A DNA stretch of 64,000 bases, from positions 105,795,319 through 105,859,318 of the forward strand of contig CP136066.1 in the NCBI GenBank assembly GCA_032622095.1. The letters run 5' to 3'. Within the stretch, counting starts at the first letter, position 1. Each line of letters opens with the position of its first letter. The stretch comes from Siphonodentalium dalli. Taxonomy: Eukaryota > Mollusca > Scaphopoda > Gadilida > Siphonodentaliidae. Of the stretch, positions 45,701-57,700 are shown in pieces. Both the position numbers and the translations under genes were made by a program. The notes beneath the pieces were generated by a model. The model saw nothing but the letters and a program-made list of their open reading frames with translations, made no database searches and had not been told where the DNA came from.

Positions 45701-48700
45701 TGGCTTCACATCTGATAGATTATACATTCTTTTTATCTGAACATTGTTCATTGTTTGAGAGCTGTCTATTTCATCTTGCATAATGTCTTTTGATGCCTGA
45801 TAATGATTATCGCAAACCATTTTTGTTCCATGATGCAACAAAAGTTTGTTCATTTGCTGATATCAGTTGATATGCAAATGATCGATATCGTTACTTGTGC
45901 GGTATTCTTTGTGTTTTCTTATGAAATATGTTGAATGGAAAGATTAGTAAGGATGAAGTTGAGTTTGAATCAACTGCTATTACCAGATGCGTAAGTACTG
46001 TAATGCAGTTGATAGCATATCACTTTATTGCATAATCAGGATATTTGCATAAAATTTGCAAACCATTTTCTCATAAAAAGACGTCCTATAGTGGCTAATT
46101 ATTGGCTATACATATTTATTAGCATGCAAACATTCGTGATGTACAATAAGATTTATAAGGTGCATATATTCATAATTTTCGGGAAATAAATGGCACAGAA
46201 ACAGCTAAGATCGACTTGTATACTTTCCGTAAACAGCCTACTATTTCGTCAGTGTATATTCAAAATTCGAGTTGGAAATTTGAATCGAACTTGACTAATT
46301 TTGACCAAAGTTTTGGTATCATTAATTATTTGGGCCATTGTGGGTGATATTCACTAGCCAGATTCATTTTATAAACCAAGTACTGGTAGTTTATTTCATA
46401 GATGCATAAATAGTAGCAACGGTATCTGGTTTATATACCGCCTGGACTAAATATAAACTTGACTGGTGAAAATGATCCCTGGTCTCTGTCTGTTCAGTGA
46501 TAACTGGTAATTTTATAAGTCATATTCTTGAACATAGGACCTGGTTAGATATTCTGTGGTATGTAAATGTTTGAGGACAATATAGATAGCTGGAAATTAA
46601 ACAGACATGGCTCATTCAAACCCCAAAACATATGTATACATACCAGTAATTTGGTAAGAGGTATCTCAAAACATACCAGAAGATTTCTGTATAAACTCGT
46701 TGATATTTTTTATATTTTTCGGTAAATTTTAGGTTGTTTCATGCCAGTTAAAATGTTTTAATCAGCGGTTGCATTAAAATTGCCCTTCTTGACCATGTGA
46801 GGAATATCTAGAGCTCTCATTGCTATGTAACTTTTATGGTACTACATAATTGTGATGATTAAAATGACTTCAATGCTTCCTTCTGGAATACTTGTTTGTA
46901 GAGTAATGCCTTAAATAATCGACTCCTTAACCACAGCAGAATTATGGGTAATTTTTCAGGATTTAGTCAGAAATATGGCTTGTTGCCATTCATCGGAAAG
47001 CTCTCACTGACTAAATCCTGAAAAGTTACCCATAATTCTGCTGCGGTTAAGGTGTCGATTATTTACGGCATTACTGTAGAAAGGTTATTCAGGTATCTGA
47101 TTAACCTATTTCGATGTCAGGGGAAAAATTCAAAAGTGAATATTATGTTGGAGCAAAAATCGCCATGTGGCTTTAACCTTTCCATCACTGGAGCTTTCCG
47201 AAATTTTGCAAAAACCCTGTCTAATGCATTCTCTTATATATGCGAGTCTCCTATATGGTGCCTCGCATATATAAAAGAATACATTGGCCTAAAAATAATT
47301 ACCTTGACCTTGTAAGCCAGTGCATTATCTTGTATTTGCAAGGCTCCCTATGGGAGACTCGCATATATAAGAAAATGTACTGGCATTGGATTTTTAATGC
47401 TGCACCAGCACAGCTCCCGTCATGAAAGGGTTAAGGAAGTATTATCATTTTGTGGATGAAAACATTTGGGCTCACTAGCTTGTTAAATCTTGTGCATTTT
47501 GAGCACCTGGAGCTTGACACCATGCAACTTGTCAGACCAAGTTGCGTTCTTACTCCTTAATATTGAAGACAATTTGAATATATATGCTTATACAAATTTT
47601 ATTTATTTTCAGGATGACTTAATTTGCCTGAGCTGTGTCACAACATCGAGAGATGGGAACAGCTCGGATAGGGTGTGCCTGGCTGCCGAAGGATTTGGGA
47701 ATAGAATGTGCTTTCTGGAGAATGTCTCAAACAAGGTAATTATTAAAATGTAGCCCTTTTGTGGCCGTAGTCGCCATAGACAGCCTTGTCTTTTCAGGAG
47801 TAAAAAGGGCCAAAAAAATTGTTGTGTTTGTGTCAGATTATGCATCATTTCCCACCATAGTTTGATTTGATGGTACCAGTACATGTGCACTGTGACAGAT
47901 CATCTCTTTTTATACGCCCGTTTGAAAAAAACTGCCGTATTATAGTATTGGTCTGTCTGTCCGTCTGTCCGGGCATCTGTTAACCTGGTTTCCGGATGTT
48001 AACTTTAGTTAGAGTGAACCAAATTTAATAAAATTTGGTATGTGGGTTTATTAGCCGAAAAGTAAGTTCAAGTTCGAATTTGGGTTCCGCTCGCCAATTT
48101 TCACCGGAGTTATGCCCCTTATTTGACGTTTTTTTACTTAGAAAATCCTTGAAATTTGTTGTCCGGATGATAACCTTGGTATAGTTTATCGGAATGAATC
48201 CAAATTTGGTATATTACTTTCTCCCACCAAAATACAGGTCAAGTTCGAACTTGGGTTCTGTCCGACCATTTTTGGCAGAGTTATGCCCCTTTTTCGACTC
48301 AGAAAATTCAGTTTTTCTTATGTTTTTTGGTTTCTGGATGATTTTGGAATGTTTATACGCAAAACCCGTTTTTTGGTGGATTACATATATCGAAATACAG
48401 CTCAAGTGCGAATTTCGTTTTAATCCGATAATTTTTGCGAGAGTTATGGCCCCTTTTTTGACGTAATTTGACTTAGAAAATCCCTGAAATTTGTTGTCCG
48501 GATGATATTAAACTTTAATTAGAGTGAACCGATTTCAATTAAATTTGGTATGTGGGTTTATTAGGAGAAAAGACAGCTCAAGTTTGAATTTGGGTTCCGT
48601 CCGCCAATTTTCACCGGAGTTATGCCCCTTATTTGACGTAATTCCGGATGATAACTTTAGTTAGAGTGAACCGATTTCAATCAAATTTGGTATGTGGGTT

Positions 48701-51700
48701 TATTAGGAGAAAAGACAGCTCAAGTTCGAATTTGGGTTCCATCCGCCAATTTTCCCCAGAGAGGGCGTATTTTGCACGCCCAGCGTAGCTCTTGTTGAAA
48801 TTAAATTCTCCAGACGCTGCAACTGAGGCATTTCTGCTGGCTGGTCACGGTATTTTAATCCTAGCATAATGCCAAAATAACGCAAAACAATTGTATTGGA
48901 AGTTTATGCTTTTCGCCGTCTCTTGTTGATGGAGGGGATGCAAATGATGGAAATCTAACCCCTTCATAACGGGAGCTGCGCTGGTGCGCCATTACAGATC
49001 CTGTGCCAGTGCATTCTCTTATATATGCGAGTCTCCCATAGGGAACCTCACATATATAAGAGAATGCACTGGCTTACAAGATCAAGGTAAATATTGTTAG
49101 GCCAATGTATTCTCTTACATATGTACGAGGTTCCTGATGGGAGACACACATATATAAAAGAGTGCATTGGCTGAGGATTTTCGCAAAATATCAGGAGGCT
49201 CCAGTCATGGAAGAGTTAATTCTAATCAAATTGTAAATTAGCTCAACTTAGCTCAGTTGACTTGGATGTTTTGGTAGCTAGTAAGTATGAGTGTAGTCCA
49301 TACAGTGAGATAATTTAGCAGTAAGGAGGTTAAAAGCAGGCTGCAATAAGAAAAAGGAACTTTGGATTAATTTTCTCTAGATACTTTGCATTTGAAAACA
49401 ACACAAAGTTCACAGTGTCTAATTTACTTCTCTAGGAATTAATTCATTACGTTACAGAAGAGAATAAATTTGTCAGAAACGATGGCATTCCATCTCTGAG
49501 AATTGCAGTTTTTGGCCCCAAGCTGGCCACAAATTTGCATCTTGGATAATAAGGGGATTATTTTGTGACACCTTCATCATCGTCATTGTGGCAGGTTATC
49601 CCCATGCCTCCGATCTCAGGTCATCGCTTCCGTCTTGAGCAATACTCGGGAGACTTAACTGCTTCTTTGTCTGCACTAAACTAGTCCAATATTTCTTTTT
49701 ATTCATCACCTTTGCCGTCTGCTATATAAGGCTTGAACATCTTGCATAATTACTAATTAGGCATCATGATAATTCTTAGTTGAGGTAGCTGTACACAATT
49801 TAATAGCATGTTGTAGGTAGTACTGAAAAAGAAGAAAATAAATATCGGGGGGGGGGGGGGGGGGGGGGGGGGGTTATAATTGTTAGTGTAGCCTATTAAC
49901 CCTTCCATGACTGGAGCTTCCTGAAATTTTGCGAAATCCCTGTGCCAATGCATTATCTAATATATGCGTGTCTCGCGTATATAAGAGAATACATTGGCTT
50001 AACAATCATCACCTTTGTCATCTGCTATATAAGGATTGCAATACCTCGCATGTGATATATCGTGAGTAATATCTCCGCATGTAATATCTTACATATTACT
50101 GAGGTGTCATGATAAGGTGTATCTATTTCAATTCTCCACCGATGAAAAACGTAGTATGATCAATTTCAATTTTTTTGGAGGATATTTTCTTTAAAAATTC
50201 TATTTTAAAGAATTTTAATTGCGAATAGATAAGTTTAGTCTGAGAACTTCTAACTTCAGATGTCAGCTACCTATATTATTTAACCTGATTGACCTCATTG
50301 CCAGCCTTTTTCATACATAGATAAATATAATCCATTACTAATGATATGCAACAACATCTGGCAATCACATGCATCATTAGAAGTTATCAATACTAACCTA
50401 TTAGCAAAGATTATACAATAATTGGATGGATAAAAGATGTCAATAATTTTTGTCGAGATAACACTTATTTTTGTTCTATTACTTCTGTGATGAGTACAAC
50501 AGAGATTCAAGGGTGAAGGTTACTTGATAGTCTGCTCATTGGTCCAATAGAATCCGATTTGTAGTACCGTAGTACCTTGGCCCCATCATAGTCATTGGTG
50601 GGATGTATGTTGGGTTAACCCTTTCTATACTAAATACTCATTGATAAGTAGTTATCCCATAGGAAATGTTCAGATAATAAATTCAACAAATTTTTTTTGA
50701 ACTTATTATCTGAACATTTCCCTCAATAAATAAGGCTCCTTCTGTACTTTTATTATCTATATTCTTCTTATATTACCTGTACATTCCTCCATATGAATAT
50801 TAGACCATTCCAAAGATTCATTTAGAATAGAAAGGGTTAAAAAGAATTCTTAGTTGATATACCTGATTTAGGGGTTCATCCGACTTGTTTTAAAAATCTC
50901 AATAGAGTCAATAGTTCTGTTGATTAATTATTATTATTATGTACATTTAAAAACACAATAGACAGCAATTATGTAAAAAAAAGGCTTTCATAAGGCACAA
51001 TAAAAACAATAGGTCAACAACAACTAAGAAATTTAAAATAAGAAGAAAGAGATAAAAAAAAATGGCTTTGCTAAAACATATATACAGCTGTAAAAACTTA
51101 AGATAATTAAAACTCAAGTTATTGTCATTGCACTGAAACATCATATGAAACGAACAAGAGCCTACCATTGATATATTGTTTTTGCATTGATATACTGTTT
51201 TTGCAGCAAAGTTCTGTTTTCAGTGCTCGCTTGAATGCTGACCAAGTTCAAAGGCAGCTTATTACAAACTGACACAGTTACTTCTTGAAACAAATGACTT
51301 CCTTAGTCGTTATCAGGCTTTTCGATAGGTTTATTGTCTTGGCGGCAGAATATAGAGCTGTTCGGAGCTCCTACCATTCCTGCTCGAGCTTTGATCGCAA
51401 ACATTTCTGAAATGAATGAAGCAGTTACTCTGTCCAACCTGTTTAATAGTTAGAGCACTGACATGTGCAAGGTTGATAAGAACATAAACATCGCACTTTA
51501 AAGCATCAACAGACTATATATAGCTCACCACACACCATTAATCTTCCATGACTGGAGCTTCCTGAAATTTTGCAAAAACCCTGTGCCAATGCATTCTCTT
51601 ATATATGTGAGACTCCCATGGGGAGCCTCACATATATAAGAGAATGCATTGGCCTAACACTATTTACATTGACATTGTAAGCCAGTACATTCTCGTATAT

Positions 51701-54700
51701 ATGCGAGACTCCCTATGGGAGACTATAGGGAGACTCGCATATATAATAGAATACACTGGCACAATGTCTTTAATGCTGCACCAGCACAGCTCCGGTCATG
51801 AAAAGGTTAATAACCTCATCATAACACTGACCCAAGTTATTTCACGCAAGTAGCTGTCTAACGAGACTATGACCCTATACCGCTAGACATACATATAAAC
51901 ATTACATATATATTGTTAATTTGAATTATCCAAAAACCTCACTCATCAAAGAGACTTTTCGGCGATCTATATAGATTCTCATTTTGTTTACCTAACTAAA
52001 GATGGTGGTATCTCTCGTCTGAATCCGTTGTAGCAACAAAAACAAAAATATTTTGTTCCTAATAAACCCATGGAACTGGAACTGAAACCGAAACTGTTCA
52101 TATGTTTTAGAAAATCTGAACAGTTCAAAACATTCCTATGGAGAGGTAATACATTTTCGATCTTATAACTCGTCTGGATTGGCTCACAACCACACCAATA
52201 CTTGTTTTTGATATGCCCTAAGTACTAGATTCTATAAAGTTTTATATATGATTATAGTCTCTACGTGTGCGTGGATATGAAATAGAAGCATCTATTCTAT
52301 TATTTATACTGATACTTGTTTTAGTGGGTAGCAGGAAGACAGCCTAATAGGGCTAGGCTACCCCATGAGTGAGCAGCTAAATAAACATTTGGCTCAGTAA
52401 AAAATTAAATAATTTTGGTTATCCACTCAAAAACCAAATACTAGATTTTCTTTTTATTATAGGCTTTTCTGAAAAATTTACCATTTTACAACCATAAATT
52501 ATCTAATAAACCAGCTGCGTACAAACACGTACAATCTATGCACCATGCAAAGTCAACAAACTTTACAAAATAAAACAAACTTCAGCCCAAAATTTTCTCG
52601 ATGGGGAAGTCGTGTGAGATTGCCAAGGAGTGCAGTAGGGGCAGTTAAAAATTCCCCCCTATGCCCCATGCTCCTGCACCCATGAACAAGTACAGAAGGA
52701 GCACACAGTAGATATGTCCCAGTCAGGCATTATATGACAGTAGATATGTCCCAGTCAGGCATTATATGACTTGCTAACCTGTCTGCCTCTGAAACAAATG
52801 GCCATTTAATCTAACTCCAGGCCATATCACGTACCCATGGATTTGATTTTATGTAAGGTATTGATCCGTGTGATGGCTCGAATCATTCTATCAATTTTCG
52901 CTCTCAGTAGATACTTCTTTGGTGCCCCTGGGGAGGGGAGATTGATCCGAGAGAAAAACCATCTTGATTCTGTTATCTGCCGTAATGGATATATATGCCT
53001 GGAGCGCTAATCCCAATTTCAGATTTATATCAGTTTTGTTATATGGAAAAGAATATTATTGCACATGCAACTATGTTTTGCAAAATACATAAGTTTTCAA
53101 AATGCTAACAAAAATGTTATACCCTTCTCCCTTCATCGTGGAATTTTTGTCAGAAACCATGAACCATGGCACTGACCTACAGCATATAAGTCGATGATAT
53201 GACCTAGCACTGATTGCCATTAATTGTATAATGAAGAACCAGTAGAGGAAGAACCAATAGATGTTCCTTTGACAGGAAGATTCCATGGTAGACACCCATC
53301 AGTCACATTGCATTATACTCTCAGTGGTGTGATCACCTGACTGAAGATCTGGCTACATATACATGTACATGGTAGATATGAACCAGTGCTGATACACTAT
53401 AGCGATGTGTATTTCCTTAATTTTGTTCAGATTTATATGGCGAGATTTGAAGAAAAAAACTCACTGAACTTGATCTAAGATGCATTTAAAGGAAAGGATG
53501 ACCTTCACGATGGGTATGATGTTAAAATAGTCACACCTGTTAAAAATGCCATAAGCAGAAAGAATATTAAATTATAGACATGTTTTGTTCTTATACCAAT
53601 CATAAATATCGCATAAATAGTATGTTATTGTCAAGTTCATATGCCATGTTATGTAAACAAAGCCAGGTTCTGTAACATTTTTGGCTTTTGTTTACATAAC
53701 AGAGCATATGAACTTGACAATAACATACTATTTACTCGATATTTATGATTGGTATAAGAATAAAATCCGTCTATATTTTAATATTCTTTCTGTTTATGGC
53801 GGTTTTGATTGATGTGAATATTTTAACAGCAATACGGCCAATACCCACTGCCAATTAGCACTTATGGAATCTTTAAAGGGCCTAAAGACAACCTTCTAGC
53901 CTAGAATTTTTGTGCATTGTTTTATATAGTTATAAAAGACACTATACTTATATATATTAAAGGTGGATGCATGGCCCTTGCTTTCAAAGCAATCTCAGTT
54001 ACAAAAAAATCAACATATAGTGGCTTTCTAGTGTTGTAGTATGGGTAGTATGTTTTTATTCTTAGAAATTCTCAGACATTATAAAAAAATATACCAGTAT
54101 GTCAATTCACTACATGACACCACACATATTTCCAAGTACATTTCAATGTTCTGCCATTCTAGAAATTGTAAAGCAAATAACAAGTAGCCCTTTCATTGGC
54201 AATTTGGCTTGTTGTAAGACAACACATGGCATGAAGATTCCATGGTAGACACCTATCAGTCACATTGCATGTATCCTCTCAGTGGTGTAATTACCTAGCT
54301 GAAGATCTGGCTACACACATATGGTAGATATGAACCAGTGCTGATTCCATCTTGTGGTATATACCATCCTGAGGCCAGTTAAAAAAAATATTTGTTTCCG
54401 ATTTGTTGGTCAAACAATTCCAGGTAGGCAGTTAGGGAAATTGTTTGTGTGCATATGTTTTTTTTCCTGAAAATGCTGAAAATATTATTTATGGGCAAAT
54501 AGAGGGAGAAGGAGCTTTGCATAGAGTATTAAAAGCAAATTGAAGGCTTCCTCGTTTAACCCTTTCATTGACGTGTAGTTCCCTTATGAAATGTTTAGAT
54601 AATAAGTTCAACAACTAATTATCTGGACATTTCCCACCAAAGAATATGAATCCTTCTGCACTTGTATTATCTTTTTGTCTGTCTGTCTGTCATAATCCAA

Positions 54701-57700
54701 ATATATGTGTGCAACAAAGCCATATCAAGGAAGTTTTAATTTTCGCACAAACAGGTTATGCTCCAAATATATGGGTAGTCAACATAAAATGAAATAACTT
54801 CACCGACATTTCTACTACAGGTATACAATCACTGACTTGATTGAGCCTTTTTTTCGTGCCGGTGTGAGATGCCTCATCGTGACAGCCACAACACGATCTG
54901 CTTGTATAGGTCTACATCAAAGATTTATTTTCCAACTGTAATGCATACTTGGTACTAAACAGAACTGTAGAGACTACTCTACGAAATGATATAACTAACA
55001 TATCTTTATTATGCATCTGATAATCCATAAATATCCTACTATTTTCTTGAATTGAAAGGAAACATAATGATGAACAAAGCAGAATATACATTCAGGTTCA
55101 CGCCAATTCGAACAATAATGAAAGTTAAATGATTATTTTGTTCATCAACTTACTAGTATGTTGAAATCGACGTGTTATGAATGAAATGAAATGCTTCTTC
55201 ATTAAGTATCTCAAGCGCAGAGCTCCACAGTGTCAAAAAATATATTGGTTAGCTTCAGTAAAATGCTCCCATTCCCTCTTGACAACATAGAACTATTTTC
55301 ACTTTTGAATATGCTTGATGTTGGTAGATTATATTCTATAATATTTTGTACTGAACAAAAAGTTTCTTATGTTTTATTGGGGTTTAAAACCATGAGGTGG
55401 TGAACCCGTTTGTTATTTATATTATGAATCTTGGATTCCTCAGATACCCGGATGTTAACCAGAAATGACTTGACACCATGTATAGTCTATTGGTAAAAGA
55501 TGGCTGCCAATCAAGTTATCAAGACTACCTGGATGTACGATTGGACTTTGTATGGGGCCGACTTTGCATGGGGCCTAATTCTCCGCATACCACTGATTTT
55601 TATAAGAATATATTTAAAAAGCCACATATACACTCATGTCAGTGGTTTAGCTTTGGTTCGTTAATTAAGTATGGTCATATTAGTAAGCATGCAGTAACCT
55701 TATTTCTTCTTCTCCAAAGAGCAGCTTGCAGTCATTCGCTGACTATTATATGCCGCCCGGAGGACGAAAAAGGTCTAAATAGATGACTCATTTGATGTTA
55801 GGTTCAGTCTGAGATGGTTAGACTGAGGATGTTTATAGCGAGTCGTACATTGTTAATTTGATGCGCCATCAGAATTTTAATTTTATTTGTTAGGATAGAA
55901 ACCAATAAAACTATATTAGCGATAATAATATTATCATCAAGGAGATAGAGAGTATTTAGTGAAAAGTAATTGAAACTCCGAGATTGATCTTTTTGTTGCC
56001 CTCCAGGCTGGGTGGTGCTTATATCAATTTGGTAACTCAGGTGCACCAGTGAGGAAACATTAAATTACCATAGCATGAAGATCAGTTAAAACCATGATGA
56101 GACAGCAGAGACACAACATGGGTGAGACACAATTTCCACCACAATAATGAAAGAAATATTTTGTGCTTATTTCATTGAGTCTGGCCACATTGTCCACTGC
56201 ATAAATGTAGCATTTAACTAATACATGTATTGCTAAAAATTCCAACCACATCGATTGTACCATTTTGGAAAACAAAACGTCTGAACTACACACTATTGTA
56301 AATATTCACTACTCAAATTCAGGATAAACTTTTCATTGACAAACAAACAGCAATGATTCAACCAATGAGAGTCATTGATATAATTCATCTGTAAGATAGA
56401 CAGGGCCTTTTGAGTATAAAGGTATGAAAATAAATATTTCAGGAAGATTATTCTCTATTCATAATCGATTCACTCAAGATTAGTGTTCCACATCACTTTA
56501 ACCCTTTCAGTGCCAGGTCCGATTTTTGTATCAACCCATATACCCTGTGCCAATGCATTCTCTTATATATGCGAGTCGACCATAGGTCGCCTCGCATATA
56601 TAAGAGAATGCATTGGCTTAAATGTTTTTTTTTTTTTTTTTTTTTTGTACAATTTTAATATATTTTATTATATTCTTTAACAGACTTATTGTGTAGGTTT
56701 AGGGCCGATAATATCGGCCCCTGGCACTCAAAGGGTTAATGACATCAGTACAATTCCTGAATTGATTTAGTTCAAATATATCTCAAAACTACAAAATAAC
56801 ATTGGTAGTTTCTGAAATCAGCACATGCTGCTGTATTTCTGGGTTTTATTTGGCAACAGCTGGAATCATTTTTCCAGGTAGGTAGGCATTCAGAAACAAG
56901 TATGTTAGTTTATTTTGGCCTAACAGAAGCTCTCACAGCAACTGCATGTATCTCCTGCCCTTGGATCGGCTCCAACTTATGATCATACTTCTGTTGTATT
57001 ACTCAATGTTTTTACTGCTATGCATGCTATGGTAATTGAATGTTTCTTCATTGGTGCACCTGAGTTACCTAGGTACCCAGAATATAGAAATATGTGTACT
57101 CTCACTAAAAAATAAACCCTTCTATTTCCGATGACTCAGACAGGTATGAAGTTTGTGAACTTTACCATGACTGCTGGAGCATGGGGCCAGAAGGGTTGTT
57201 CACTTGATTTAATTACGTACCTAGAATAAAGAAATATGCGTTATCTCACTAATAAATAAACCCTTCTATTTCCGATGACTCAGACAGGGATAGAAGTTTG
57301 TGAATTTTACCATGACTGCTGGAGCAGGGGGCCTGAAGGGTTGGGGCGTGTTCACTTGATTTACTTACATACCTAGAATAAAGAAATATACGTACTCTTA
57401 CTAATAAATAAACCCTTCTATTTCCGATGACTCAGACAAGGATAGAAGTTTGTGAACTTTACCATGACTGCTGGAGCAGGGGGCCAGAAGGGTTGTTCAC
57501 TTGATTTAATTACGTACCTAGAATAAAGAAATATGCGTAATCTCGCTAATAAATAAACCCTTCTATTTCCGATGACTCAGACAGGGATAGAAGTTTAACT
57601 TTACCATGACTGCTGGAGCAGGGGGCCAGAAGGGGTGGGGGGGGGGGGTTACCCTGAGTCGCAAATATATAAACCCTTCATTTCTTCATTATCTCAGACC

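Noticed and set aside
55478-55786. 102-codon frame proposed as an extra ryanodine receptor exon
   Set aside because: No similarity to the N-terminal domain, and exons 2 and 3 already join directly in phase 0.
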